Source: Serpula lacrymans var. lacrymans S7.9 (lineage: Eukaryota > Basidiomycota > Agaricomycetes > Boletales > Serpulaceae). From it: 64,000 nt of DNA. Below, one piece after another: positions 32,130 to 44,849 of this stretch. The position numbers were made by a program, and so were the translations under genes. The stretch is from the NCBI RefSeq assembly GCF_000218685.1, contig NW_006763293.1, positions 2,911,968 to 2,975,967 on the forward strand, written 5' to 3'. A model generated the notes under the pieces. That model made no database searches. It was not told where the DNA came from and was given only the letters and a program-made list of their open reading frames with translations. The first letter of the stretch is position 1. Every line of letters begins with the position of its first letter.

Positions 32130-32582
32130 ATGTTAATGATATTCAGAAATATGCATCGCTCCTTGTGGACAAGCCGCCGTTCTTACCACTCGCGCTCTAT
32201 CCACACCACATCCTCAGCGCTACATCCAAAGAAAGACCATCCAAAAGACAATTCCCATTCGGCAGACAACTACTTTAAGGACGTTGACTCCAACCCACCT
32301 CCCGATCCCACCATTCATCGTGTAGACGCCGCCTCAGAGGCTGCTCAACGTCCCTACGAACCGCCCTCTGGGCAATGGAGTCGAGCAGGCAGCAAAACGG
32401 AGGAATATGCCACTATGGACAAGGAACATCCGTATGATATTCCAGCGGATGGTAACGGACAGGAAAAGAAGCTGAGGTATGGTGGAAAAGAGAAGTATGG
32501 AGAAGAAAAAGGGTCAGAGATAAGTCAGCCAGACGAAGGACCAGCAGGTAAAGCGAGCGGGGGGATGGGTCGAGGCAGGTGA
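32130..32582 (+). CDS. Small hypothetical protein with mitochondrial-type presequence
   Basis: An intronless ORF of 150 residues. The N-terminus (MHRSLWTSRRSYHSRSIHTT after an upstream in-frame ATG) is rich in Arg, Ser and His without acidic residues, as in mitochondrial targeting peptides. The rest is hydrophilic and apparently disordered, with charged Lys/Glu/Gly stretches (KLRYGGKEKYGEEKG) and a Gly/Arg end (GGMGRGR). No known domain. Starts at 32130 and 32151 are both possible; the second would open directly with the presequence. It is probably a conserved small mitochondrial protein of fungi, on composition only. Confidence 0.65.
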   Translation: MLMIFRNMHRSLWTSRRSYHSRSIHTTSSALHPKKDHPKDNSHSADNYFKDVDSNPPPDPTIHRVDAASEAAQRPYEPPSGQWSRAGSKTEEYATMDKEHPYDIPADGNGQEKKLRYGGKEKYGEEKGSEISQPDEGPAGKASGGMGRGR

Positions 32583-35362
32583 AGTGCGCGCAGGAAGCTC
32601 TTTGGTTGTATTGTACGAATAAATTACACAACCAACGTCGTACTGCATCCCTTGCATAACATAGCTTTCACTACATCCCATAACGCGACCATTACGTGCA
32701 CATAACATGACTCTATATCTGCAATGCATTCTATGGTCTATCATATAAGATAATGGTCTTAACTTGAAGGTGCACGCACGCACGTAATACTGCATGGCAA
32801 GAAGTATCTTTACCCAAAGCAAAGCTTAAGGGTTGAATCGAATCACTCACGTCAACGTATTTCCGGCGACAGGTGAGTAGCTGCTTCAAGGCCTCACCCT
32901 GTGGGTACCAAACTGTTCCACTACAGCGTTGCGTTACAAAATACCAAATAATGGGCAGTGGCAGTCTCGTCAGGGGTACACGATGGGTCATCGGTCAACC
33001 TCGAAGTTTTGAAGGTACGTACAAGGAAGGGGGGCATCTATGTCTCGCGGTAAAGGGGGGACAAGAGGATACCAATGGGAACCTGAATATCAAAAATACT
33101 GAGTAATGCAGGCATGAATGTATAACGAGAGACCATGCCATCGATTATGTGCCAACTTGATGAGTGTAATCGATAAAATTTCCATTCAACGCCAAACTGA
33201 GGTAGTGCGCATACATCAGGGTGACTTTCGAATCTTCTTTCCGCTGCTCCCCGGTATCTCTGAGGCAGTGTTGGTGTCCGCTAAAACCGCGAGGGCCTCT
33301 TGCAGTTAAATTTGGATATTATAAATTAACTTCAAGGGGAAGTATTCGGCGCCACAGATTCCAAGATGGTCTTCATATCCGTAGGCGCACATCTAAACTG
33401 GTTTAGCACGCTCATCGATATCGCTCGTTACCACAGCGATAAGTAAGATTACAGGCGGTGTTTAGTGGTGAGGAGATGGCCGTGAAATCGGATGCGATAT
33501 AGTTAGGGCGTTTCAGCTCTGGGTCTTTCTTCCTTAAAGGATGAATCTACAGAACGTTAAATTTACTCTATAAGTACTCGCGTACAATCAGAATGGTGGA
33601 TAACTTACGTCTTTTGATTGTGAACAATTACGCGATCACATCAAACGCCGACGACATTTCCGCTGGTTTGTGCAGTTGCAGCTCGTTGGACCTGGGTAAA
33701 TTGCTCCTCCACCTCTAGCACCCACTCAGGCTGCGCCCATCGGCGATCGGGTTGTAGATCGGCGGCCATGTACATGTACCAACTCTGGAGCGTGAATGGC
33801 TTCATGCCGCGGTACCTCAACTTCATATCTCGCCGCGAATGTCAGTAAATGCGGAATCAACTCGAAGTCCATTTGCTTTGACGAAAGATCTAGATATACG
33901 AAGATATTTCATTGATTCCTCCGTCGACCAATGACTTGCGTTTCGATGGTGGTATAATTGATAATTTGATTTGGTTCAATGTAAACGCTTCCTTGCTTAT
34001 TCATTATATTCCGAGGCCGCCCCCCACTGGCAAAATGGTATTTCTTCAACTCGATTACTTTTTCTCCTCCCATATCGAACGACGGTAACTTCTGGTGAGT
34101 CAGCACGGCAGGCGCTAGAATCGATGCAGTCGGTGGAAGCGAGATGATAGGAACCGCCTCTGGCAAAACCTTTCTAGAGTGGACATAGTAACTGCACTGT
34201 CAGAACCCTGGCCCAACGGAAGAGCTATGAGTAAGGCCAAAGTAAGGCCAAAGTTCATTATCTGCATTTTCTTCAGCATTAGATCTATAAGCAAGCAAGT
34301 ATTTGGAGCTATCTTTCATCATCTTCTGGGCATTTCAAGTGAGATAATCAAGCATGACCTTCACTGATCCTAGAAACGGGATTCCGTAGTGTAGCATAGA
34401 GAGTACCAGTGCCGTTCTGTCAGATCCAACCGATGCCTTGCTATTGACGGTTAAATGATGTTGAGGTCACTGACATGGCGGTGGTTGCAAACCAGGAAGT
34501 TTGCATGTCAGCCACAGTCACATGCCAGTTGTAAAAAGTCAGGTGACGTGTTATTAGAAGAATATATCGAGAAACACAAAAATTACTGCGAACAAGTGTA
34601 CGTGCTATTGATATGATTTCTACTGACTAAGGCAACTTACTGTGATATTTTGACCAGCCAATTGCGCGAGAAATCGTGCAAGAAAGGAGGGGGCCGGACG
34701 AAATTAGTGATGAGAGAATTGTACGTCTTCGATAGGGTCGAACTTACTATACTGTCTGTGGACACACCAAATTCCTCCTGAATCTGTAGTAGTATCTGGC
34801 TATTAACAATAAGCACAAGTATGAAATCAAGATGGCTTGATTGGCTCGTGTGTATACTGGGTCCCAGAAAGCATGAAAGTTAAAATCAGCTGAGGAAACA
34901 TGAACGTTCCATGAACATCCTTATACGGGATTCCGGTCAAGATGCGGTGGTCCGTAGACAAGATTTTTACTACGGGATCCCTTTTGTTTTCTCACCTGGC
35001 ACCTCGGGTCCAACTTCTGCACGGTAGATATTCTCGTCCGACATACAGCTTTTGTCGCCTCCGCGGCTTCGTCTTGGCATCCACGGACGAACATCGGCGT
35101 CTGTGAGTCTGCGATCTCCTAAGAGGACTAGGGTATGCATTGGTATGCCGATGGCCCTCGGAAAGGTACACGCCGGGCGAACTTAGAGTACGATTGCGTC
35201 CCTCACATATTGCGTGAGCAGAAAGAAAATCGGGGCTTGTGAGACTAGAAAGAAGCCGACAAAGTGCGAATGAAGTCCTAATAGTACAAGTCGAATTGAC
35301 GGAGGGCGTAATGTACTTACTAATATACATCGTGAGGCAGTCATAGAAAGCATAATAGTTCA
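32583..35362. other. Long gene-poor spacer, with a possible gene remnant at 33640-34170
   Basis: No complete gene recognised. On the minus strand, 33641-33826 (TLQSWYMYMAADLQPDRRWA; VLEVEEQFTQVQRAA) and stretches in other frames just upstream (YLDLSSKQMDFELIPHLLTF; LPSFDMGGEKVIELKKYHF) look protein-like but do not join into one model, so a decayed gene is possible. The remainder has only short random ORFs. Confidence 0.4.
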
Positions 35363-37438
35363 TCAAGGAACACTGTGTATCAGATTGACACCACCTTCTT
35401 TCGTTTCTTCCACGGCAACAGCTTGCATCGCCAAGCTCTTCCGCACTGGATGAGGATCATCAAATATCGCATCCAGCTCCTCCAAACTACGGCCTCGCGT
35501 CTCTACGAACGTGAAATAGATCACGGGGATCCCAACGAAATCAATTACGAGGTAGAGGAAGTAAAAGCGCCAGGATGAATTAGAAATGCCAACTGGAGCA
35601 GCATACGTGTTGATGAAGTTCACGATACTGTTTCAGAAACGGTCAATATCACGAAAAGCCCAGCAATATTGAGCGCACTTTAACCACAGTCCAGACAAAG
35701 CCAAGCCCTTGGCTCGAGAGTTGGTAGATAGCACCTCTGTCGGATACAGTGCTTGGACTAAGTAGCTATCAATATATTACCGCACTAAGCATGCAATACA
35801 AAACGCCACTTACAAGGTGTCCAGATGAGTGCAAAGGCAACCAAGAACACATATATGAACGCGATGCCCACCAGCCCTATTGTGGGGTGCCCTTGTTGCG
35901 TCGCAGTACATGCAATGATGACCGCAACCGAAGCGGTCATCCAGGCGCTCGACATCATCAGGAGCTTTCGCCTGCCATAACGTTCGATAAAGTTGAGCCC
36001 GACAAGTGTTGCTATCATCATGATGGGTGTTTGTAGTGCATTGCATAACAACTGAGAACGCTCAGATGTGATTCCTGCAGTTTGGACCTAGACAAATCAG
36101 ATCAATATACCGACAATTGTGTTGGAATTTTTTTCGGCTCACCATAAGCGGGAAATAATATGACGTGGGAGGCAAGTCAAGTTGGCCAAAAAAGCCGACG
36201 GCTAAAACTATCCAAATGCGATGGCGGGATGCTCGAGAGTTGAATCTGAAGACCAAATCTCAATATGAAAACACGCAACCACGAAGTTTAAATTCGAGAC
36301 TCACAAGGATCTGAAATCCCACCACTTCTTATCCGATCCTGTAGTCGAGATGGACTGCAACATTTCTTCCATTTCCAATGCGACTATCTTGCTTTCGGGG
36401 TTGCCGTTTCCATGATATCTGTATTGCTATTGTGAGCACGTTCTTTCGTACAGGAAACAATAAGGCCCACTTGATTAAAATCTGCCTTGCCTTTTCGTTT
36501 TCCCCTTGTGCGATATACCAACGAGGTGACTCAGGAATAAGCCAGACAAGGACAATTACGAGGATAGCTGGTAATCCTTGCAACGCCATAGGTAATCTCC
36601 AGTTGATAGTCGAGGCAGTCTTTAAATATGTAAGGCCATATTCAACCCAAGTCGAAATGACTTCATGGCAACATAAATTACACGATGGATAGCAATATAA
36701 CGAGGGAGCACCTACTTGTTCCAAGGAAAAAACAAGATTGATAGGCCCCAACCATCACACCTCGGTATGCTGGGTGAGCCATTTCTAATCATAAAAATAT
36801 GAACAACGAAGTCATCCCGTAATGGTAAGTAGTAACTTACCAACAGCCCAACTTTGGGCAGAAGGGCCCAACATCACTGTACCAATACCCAGGACCACTC
36901 TTCCCGCGATCAGGTCCCGGCGTTTTTGAGCGCTTGCCTGTACTATCGCGCCTGCTAGAGTGATCGCCGATGCAATAAACATACCCCATCTGCGGCCCCA
37001 GCGGTCGGCACAAGGTCCAGCGACAAAACTGCCTATAACATTACCTGGTGAAAAAATATGAGGCGCTGCTATCGTGTTCATACAATAAAACTATGTACCA
37101 ATGACATAAAGAGCAGCGAGGAAACCGTTCGTCGAGGCTATGTTAGTACCAAACTGTGCCTTGAAGTCTGGCATAGCAGAAACGCCGCCAAAGGTATTTG
37201 AGTCGAAGCCATTTTGCGCAGAACACAGATAGGTGACAAAGAGGCAACAAAATAGGCGAAAGGTGTTGAAAGAGCAAAAGCGTGGAGGTTCTAGTAGGAG
37301 GACTTCAGCCATAGGCGAATCCTTCTGCGTCTCGACCACCTTCACACGCCTCGCATCTTGCAATACATCATCGTTCAGTTTGCTGAAGTCACCGCTAGGT
37401 GTTTCTTCGTGATGGGCGGATATCTTTTCCTGGCTCAT
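35363..37438 (-). CDS. MFS sugar transporter (lactose permease/hexose transporter-like)
   Basis: A plasma-membrane sugar:proton symporter of the major facilitator superfamily. Nine exons on the minus strand (37438-37099, 37044-36841, 36784-36716, 36660-36471, 36418-36305, 36245-36143, 36087-35814, 35757-35679, 35627-35363) give 545 residues, normal for the family. Family motifs are ADRWGRRWG after helix 2, IPESPRWYIAQGENEKAR in the middle, FIERYGRRKLLMM after helix 8, and VETRGRSLEELDAIFDD at the end. A hydrophilic N-terminus (MSQEKISAHHEETPSGDF) precedes the first helix. The segment from the NVIGSFVAG exon to the HPAYRG exon fits the family without gaps. The exact sugar cannot be told. It is divergently arranged with the secreted FAD oxidase across a 2.2 kb spacer. 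Confidence 0.93.
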
Positions 37439-39655
37439 ATCGACGGGATAGTGCAAGGGTACCATCAAGTGAGACCGAACAAGCTTTCGCTTTATACTCG
37501 CCTCCGCTGGGGAAGTTGACTTTTGGAGTGCACTGCAGCGAAGAGGTCTCGTGAGAGGGGATGCGATCATAAACTCACCTAGATCCTCAGCAATGTATGG
37601 CATCGCGTGCTACATGCACTACGAGTCCACAGCAGATGCATGACCATAGGCAATTACATTTACCTGGCCGCTCAAATCAGATGACCGCCGAGGTAAGTCC
37701 TGGTGATGAAAAAGTACGTTACTTACCATAGGAGTATGCCAAGAACATAACAAGGGCCGGGACTCAAATAACTGTGATTCTCCGAGGTTACCCAATTGGG
37801 ACTGCAGGTACAAGTTTACAAGTCGAAAATGCGACAGTATCATGAACAGATACTTTTTGCGAGATAACTGCAGATGATGAAAAGAATGAGGTCGATTGGC
37901 GCGCGACCATCACTACCACATTGACTGCTCTCACAAAGGTCGTTTTCAGCTTGCATTGTCTGGGGAGGAGGATTCACAGGTTCCGGATAGGTTTTTCTCC
38001 TCGAAGAGATATGTTCTTGAAACACCAAGCACTCCAATTATTGATAGTATTTGATATAATATTTCTGTCATTCTATGATAGACATTGGTTTTCATATCAC
38101 CAAGTTGAATTAATGAAAAGAAGATCGTCGAGAAGATATAACCAGACTCACAGTTGAGTATCTTTTCCTCACAAGATGCAGAAGCGACTCGAAAAAATGA
38201 CGCCGATCACGTCTATGATTAACGTGGCCAAGAATATCTCCAAGGTCTTGGACAAAAGTAGGACAGAGGGGATGGATACTGACCAGGACGAAAAACTCTT
38301 ACCAACTGTTCAGTCTAGTGATTGCTTGCATCCGCTGTCGCTTGCGAGCTCTATAATGTAACGACCAGAGATCTGCTATGTTATCGTTGTGCAAAGTACA
38401 CCGAGGGAGTTGCGATGCTGGTTTATATAGAGAGAAAATAGATTATCCGTAGGTGATGGTCTGTCGTGGGTGAATTATGTCTGCTAGGTGAGCGCTATAT
38501 TCAGATAAATGATGAATAAACGAACCTGGCTTGACTCGTATCTGGAAAGCCATGACGCCCGAGTTACTAATCCATGACATCCCCGTTTATGCATAGCGAT
38601 ATAATGCACTGTCCACGGAATCACGTCAAATAGTGCTGTAGTTTCACTACACTCAATCCGACAGATGTGTCCACAACTAAATGAAATGGTGAAGGTCAGA
38701 GCATGACAGTAGACCGCGAAACACGATCCTTGCTTAACGGATTCGGGAGTAGAGGTTAGGCCCAAGATATATGTCATTGACTGAGAAATGGATTGATACA
38801 TTACATATTACCGTAACTCTGACCGGAGACTACTAGTCTGTCCTAAAAGCGATGATAGACCAGACTTCAGCTTGTGCTTGGAGTCCAAGGTTAAATCACT
38901 CTAGTTAGGTTGCGTGCGATGCAGTGGATGTAGCCATTCACGACATCCACATCGCTGGCTATTTTGCAGGTCAATGGTCATGGTTAGTGGTCAAGAGTCA
39001 ATACCATAGTAGTCCACTTTTTACTCCGACAGCATGGGAGAAAAATACTAGTAGCATCGCCACAGTTTCAAACCACTAGATCCGTTGGTCACCGTGGTAT
39101 CATCACTGTTGATGGACTATAGTACCATTCAACGTTCTTCTAAAACAGATGCTGATATCACACAAGACCATCAACTTTCAAGTCTATGTATGTTCAACCT
39201 TGTAAGCTCCAGCTCTGAATCTCCTTGGGATTCGTGGCTTACACGTATAAATTCATTAACAATATGCATGTCATCGCCAAAAGGTGCATATACTCAGGTC
39301 AGTCCATGTCCAAATTGTAACTACATTGCACCTTGACACTGAACATGGAAGCCGATGGCGATGTCAAGCTATAACCAACGACATGATGTCTTGCATGGGA
39401 AGTTTCCGGTGTTGTCACGGCCCCATACGTTCCTGAGCATCGCAAGACTAGGCATGTGTAGATGCGGCCCATCCATCGATGATCTTTCCGAGCCACTCAT
39501 GAAACGTTTTCAAAATAACTTTTCTGTACAGCCGATTATGCACTTGAGCGTCTATCATACCAGTTCATTACGCTTCTGTTGGCCGCACGTTAAAATGTGC
39601 CCTCCTCCTGAAAGGTTACGTGCATGTACTCGAACGCCCTGGGACACCTTCCACT
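37439..39655. other. Divergent spacer between sugar transporter and FAD oxidase
   Basis: 2.2 kb without a recognisable gene. Short ORFs near 37840-38360 on both strands lack domains. Shared upstream region of two divergent genes, so control elements for both are expected here, but I identify none. Confidence 0.45.
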
Positions 39656-42206
39656 ATGTTCGGACGATCCTCCAGCTGTAGTCTCTTCTTTCTGGCTCTG
39701 GGTAGCAGACTATCTTATGCTCTGCAACCCCCATATGCCATTCCCAATTTCGTATCACTGTCTGACGATTGGCCTGCTACTTCACAGTGGGACATACTCA
39801 ACGCTACATTGAATGGACGTTTGTCAGCGCTCAGGCCATGGGCTGCTGTTTGTTATACTTCCGACCTCCTTTACAATGTTGAGGAGTGTCAGGCTGTACT
39901 TTCGGGCTACGACAACGATATCACTGTGAGCTCGTTCACCGTTGTGGATTTATTTATCACGAGTATAACATGCGCCTAATCTCTAGCGAGAAGGAATAGC
40001 TTCTGCTCTTCTTTGGCCAAACTTCGAAGCTTGTGGTTTTGGCAATGGTTGCCCACTCAATTACAGCAATCCACAAATCATCAATGGGAGCACGTGTCAC
40101 CAGGGCTCTACGCCACCTTACAGTGCCGAAATAATGAGTGCGCAAGATGCTAGTGAGGTCGTGAAGTGGGCTGTCCAGAATAAAGTTAAATTGACAGTCA
40201 AAAACACAGGTATGGGATTGATTGAGTATGAATACTTAGTCCTTTTCCAAAATTTCAATTCGTAGGACACGATTATCTCGGCAGATCGGCAGCACCATCC
40301 ACACTGCAGGTGCATACTCATTCGATGGATACTCTCATATACAATCAGAGTTTCGTTCCTCAAGGATCTTCGGCAAGTCCAGTCCCTGCTTTAACCATGG
40401 GTGCTGGAGCACAAATATACAACAGTAAGTTCATATTACAGGTATTGACAGGCGTAACTCATATGTACGTTTTGTTACCAGTTTACGCATTTGCTGAAGC
40501 TAACAACTTTTCTGCTGTCCTCGGAGCTTGTTTAACTGTTGGTGCAGGTACGTATGGCTGCGTTTGTCGTATTGTCCAAAATAATAAGTTTATCCCGCAT
40601 AGGTGGAGGATATGTCCAGGGAGGTGGTCATGGCTTGTAAGTGCACGGCACGACGTCAAGGGATGTTTCCTTCTTACGCAAAATATGATTGTCAGGCTTG
40701 CACCTGTTTATGGGCTTGCGGTAAGCTCTCCCTGTGCTTAGTGCCTGGAGTTCCTAACCTATCTCACTCGTAGGCTGATAACGTCCTTGAAATCGAAGTA
40801 CCCAATATTTCTCCTTTATCAGTAGCTCAAGTCAACTAAACCAACTTCTTTTACAGATTGTTACTGCAGACAGCACCATTAGGATCGTTAACGCAAACCA
40901 AGACCCCGAATTGTTCTGGGCCGTTCGTGGTGGCGGCGCTGGTAGTTGGGGAATTGTTAGTATGTCATATCTTCTTCTTAACTTCCGTTGCGTCAGGTTC
41001 GAATTCAGATTCGCTTCTATAGTCTCGGTCACGATCCAAGTGTATCCTGCCACAGCAGTCGCCGCATCTATCCTCACCATTGCACCGAACATCTCGCAAA
41101 ACCTAACCTCCCAGGGTATTGATATGATTTCTCTATTGGGGAAGTATCAAAATCAACTAGTCAACAATGGTGTTGTGGCCAGCCTGATTTTATCTGAAAG
41201 TCAATACCTGCTAGTGAGTTTATATTCCGATTGCTTGTTTTGCTGTTCTAAACTTTCCCATCTAGTCGTTTTATTGGCCTACAGCTGCAGCCCCTCTATC
41301 TATTTTGTTCCCCTTTTTCGAAGATGTCATTTCACGGAATTCATCTTATACCGTAGTCTCGAATACGACGTCTGCTGCCATGTTTTCCTCTGTCACCGAA
41401 GCCGAGACGCAAAGCATCGGCCCCTTCTACGACGAATTAAATTTTTACGGTGCGAACGTCCGGATGTCCTCCCGTCTGGTTCCTCAGACGATGTTGACTA
41501 CTTCCGAGAACATCGAAAACATTGCTCAAGCGATATGGCAAGGAATGGAAATTCTAAATCAGCCCTTTGGCTCGTCGCCTCCCGGTGTCCTTGGTAGTAC
41601 TACACCAGTCATGATAGTGGGAGATATGCCTGCTGCAACACGTACTCGCGCGAATGAAACAGGGGCAAATCCAGGGCTTTACGAAGCCTCGTGGCATATT
41701 ATCTATGCAGCGTAAGGTTGTTTTAAGCGGCCGTTTGTATAGATGTTCTAACTTTTTTGATGCTAGGCCCTGGACTGTAGGCGCAAGTCAAGAAACAAAC
41801 AACGCAATCATCAACGCCATTCACACGGCAACCGGCCCTCTTACTGCACTGGGCATCGATACCAGCTATCAGAATGAAGGAGACGTCTTGGAAGTCGAGT
41901 GGCAGCAAGGTACGGTGTCAATAGCTGCCAAGGAATGTAAATAACCACGCGCCTCGTCTTAGCTTTCTTTGGAGATAAGTATCCGGCACTCTCTTCCATC
42001 AAACAGAAATACGACCCCGAAAACTGTGAGTCACTCGCACTGCCTTCCGTTACTATGGCTGAAAAGAGGTGACTGGTACAGATTTTAGTAGCTGGAAGGT
42101 CAGTTGTCCACATCTCTCGCTTCGCTAACCATACTGAGAATGCGATTCACAGGGGGTTGCCTTTGTATCGAATTTGACAGCGTATCAGTGCTTGAGCCAG
42201 TCATAG
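39656..42206 (+). CDS. Secreted FAD-linked oxidase (VAO/BBE family)
   Basis: A secreted flavin oxidase of the type that binds FAD covalently and oxidises alcohols or carbohydrates. Fourteen exons: 39656-39925, 39987-40209, 40266-40424, 40482-40547, 40603-40636, 40696-40720, 40774-40797, 40857-40959, 41023-41213, 41266-41711, 41767-41909, 41963-42025, 42082-42098 and 42153-42206 (605 residues). The N-terminus is a signal peptide (MFGRSSSCSLFFLALGS...). The FAD-binding motif is TGHDYLGRS with the His usually linked to FAD, followed by the VGAGGGYVQGGGHGLLAPVYG loop split over several small exons and the RGGGAGSWGIV core. The C-terminal substrate domain ends QKYDPENYF. The last two exons (17 and 54 bases) are inferred from phase and are the least certain. 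Closest in pattern to fungal isoamyl-alcohol-oxidase-like proteins. The substrate is unknown. Confidence 0.88.
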
Positions 42207-42765
42207 AATTTTATTTTGGGAAAATTTTACATAAGTGTTTGCGGATCTACTCGTTAAGTAGAAATACAGCGGGGAACTGGTTTTTCACTTATTATTATGT
42301 GTATGGTAACAATATGTATCTGTCAATGACTAACGAGCTTGAGGTCTACTCTCAACCTGGAGTGTTTTGTTTCGCATAATGGATGTGGCATCAGTGCTTC
42401 TTGGTCCTATTCAGGCAGGTAGTAATCGATTTATTTGTTTTGTTCTTATGCACTTGCAGCTACCTTACCTCATGAATTCATGAATTCATCATACGAAGAT
42501 CGTAAGAACACCGGAAAAACATATTACTCAGCCTCATTTCTTATAACCCAATTTATGACAGAGGGGTCTATTCAAGGCACTGTCCAGGACAGTATGTTTC
42601 AAGTTGCAAGATTCCGAATCGACAAACTTTTAAAAATACCGTCAGGCCCGGACGCTATATGCCCAATTGTAAGGAACGAATGCATAGTGTCAAATTGCGT
42701 AGGCACGGTACCCACAAAGTGCTCAAAACTATAGTATGTAAACCAGACAAATATCCACGACTCTA
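42207..42765. other. Convergent spacer between FAD oxidase and Lunapark gene
   Basis: Holds the 3' ends of both genes. A direct repeat ATGAATTCATGAATTCAT lies near 42473-42490. The 99-codon open frame 42435-42734 has no recognisable feature and is not called. Confidence 0.4.
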
Positions 42766-44060
42766 CTACTGATCAACCTCCATGCTCATGGTACTCGTGC
42801 CATCCACCTCTTCCTCCACGGAGACATCACCATGGGACGTTGTTAAACGACCATTACTATCCGGACTATTACCAGGCGAAACGTTTCGCGAGCCAACAGA
42901 TCGTCTTGGCGCTTTCAACCTGCTCGGGTCTTGTGGTGGGGATTGTCCAACAGGGGAAGACGTCGGCGATGGTGTACGTGACAAACCTTCCCGTTTTGAG
43001 CGGGCAGAGGCGTTGAAGTGGCCACACTTGGGGCAGACGTATTCTATTCAAAACGTCGCATGAATTAGTTGTCAATCAGTACAAGCTGCTCTCTTACGAG
43101 TGTCTTGCCACAAGCTTTCCTTAACGAGACCATTGTGGTGGAAACACTTTTCACAAATCAGTGCGTAACGGGATGCAGCAAACGTTGCTGATTGTTCGTC
43201 GTCTCCCAAAATAGCGTCCGCAAGTTTATCGTACCACTGTTTCCGCGGGGTGAACACGGGCTGAGGGCTTGCTGAGCACATTATTAGACCTGGAACACGT
43301 TTCGATATACCAGAGGCACTCACGGGACAACTGGCTCTGCAACAAAGGATTTGGTGATTGCGTTGGTGCGTTCGGAAGCGGTTGTTTCGGAAGAGTTTGA
43401 GGTGTTGTCGATATGGGCGTAGACGGAGGCTGGGGGCCATTGCGACGGCGCATAGGGGATGCAGCATCATCGTATTTCTCGATTAAATTGCGAGTAGAAT
43501 AGTAGTTCGTCTTCTTCTTTATTTCCTCGATCTTGACACGCTGCTTCTGGAGAGCATTTTTCAGTGTCTTCTCTGTACCTACTTTTTAGCTCATCAAAAA
43601 AGGCAACAAAGAGCGCACCCACCTTCAGCGTTTCCCTTCTGATTATACCACAACTGGACAATCCGCCGAGTAAATAGTATACTGAGTGTACGTTAGGAGA
43701 GAATAGTGAATGGCACTAATGATGAGACGCACATTATGGGGCCCAAGATCACTGGTATGCCTTTCAGGGCCTTCTCCTGAGGTCCACTTGGAGCAGACAG
43801 AACTCCCATATACCAGAGGCTTACATACAACGCCCATATAGCCAGCGTGTATAGTGTCACTAGTAAAGTAGAACGACGTTCTCGAAGACGGATCTCGGAA
43901 AGGCGCGTCTGTCGTTTTTGGATGTCTAGGGCGAGTGACGATAGCACCTGCTCGTAGTCTTCTGGATCATTCTAGCCAAGCGGGTGTACGTTAACTTTCT
44001 AATCCCAACTGCAATCACTCCACGACAAACCTTTCCGAGCCAGCGAGTGAAGAGAGACAT
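42766..44060 (-). CDS. LNP1: Lunapark family ER-junction protein
   Basis: Stabilises three-way junctions of the endoplasmic reticulum network together with atlastin/Sey1 and reticulons. Six exons on the minus strand (44060-44031, 43971-43733, 43681-43623, 43578-43324, 43271-43098, 43043-42766) give 344 residues. The first exon codes only MSLFTRWLGK. An N-terminal helix (DYEQVLSSLALDIQKRQTRL) precedes two closely spaced membrane helices (LLVTLYTLAIWALYVSLWY and GIPVILGPIIILF). A coiled coil follows (LQKQRVKIEEIKKKTNYYST), then a Pro-rich linker and the diagnostic zinc ribbon (RYALICEKCFHHNGL ... YVCPKCGHFN). The Ser/Pro-rich acidic tail is likely phosphorylated. Layout and length match the family well. 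Confidence 0.93.
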
Positions 44061-44410
44061 AAGGAAAGTAAAAGAGATGAACAAAGAACAATTGGCGATC
44101 GCGAACTTTGAAAACCGAAGCAGTACAGCAAAGACTGCGAGGCGGGTCATAACCACAGCCACCACCCACGTGACTTCCACATTAAACTTGCCGAAATTTT
44201 TGTTTCTCTTCGACTTTGACTAAACTTAGAATGTGTTCAGCTGGTTCTAAACCAAAACAACTGAAGACTAAACCTTGGATCTTCCACGAAAACATTCACA
44301 ACTCAAAAGTGATCTCCACGAAATGCATCATATTATTTTTGCAAGACAATTATAACAGTAACTTAGAGTGACTACTTCATCGCCCATATATCCAACTCTA
44401 GAACTTCAAT
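44061..44410. other. Spacer between Lunapark and hydrophobin genes
   Basis: Promoter region of the Lunapark gene and 3' end of the hydrophobin gene. No further gene seen. Confidence 0.4.
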
Positions 44411-44849
44411 CTACAAGCTAAGAGGAGAACATCCCAGGTTGATTGCACCGTTCTTAACAGGTCCGATAAGTTGTCAGATACCAAGAGTATTGCAGGAAAT
44501 AGAATAGAAAGCTTACGAAGCTATTCTTGGTGCAGCAGACAGGCTCCTGCTTGCAGGAGGAGCCAGCGCCAACGCCCACAACAGAAAGAGGCGAGCAGCC
44601 GAAGCCAACTTGGCCGGTAACACCATCCACAGCGATGCCCAACTCTTCAAGAATATTCGACGCGTGCGCGTCCGTAGCCTGTAGTACCCCAACACCAAAT
44701 CAGAATTGTACAAGCAAACATCAGCACGACGTTCTCACATTCTGGACGCTGTTGCAGCAGTAAGCTGATCCAGTTTCACACTGGTTAGTCGCAGCGAGGG
44801 CCAACAAAGGAAGGGTGGCGAGAACAACAGTAGAGATACGAGCGAACAT
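44411..44849 (-). CDS. Class I hydrophobin
   Basis: A small secreted protein that self-assembles at air-water interfaces and coats hyphae and fruit-body surfaces. Three exons on the minus strand (44849-44739, 44678-44517, 44452-44411) give 104 residues. A signal peptide (MFARISTVVLATLPLLALA) is followed by the eight-cysteine pattern with two CC pairs: C-x6-CC, then single C, then C-x5-CC (CKQEPVCC) and a last C (GCSPLS). The long loop between cysteine groups 3 and 4 and the overall spacing fit class I. A TATA-like ATTTAAATA lies at about 44880-44887, roughly 35 bases upstream of the ATG, consistent with strong regulated expression. Confidence 0.94.

Noticed and set aside
42435..42734. 99-codon plus-strand ORF after the FAD oxidase
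   Set aside because: No domain and it contains a simple repeated GAATTCAT phrase; probably spacer.
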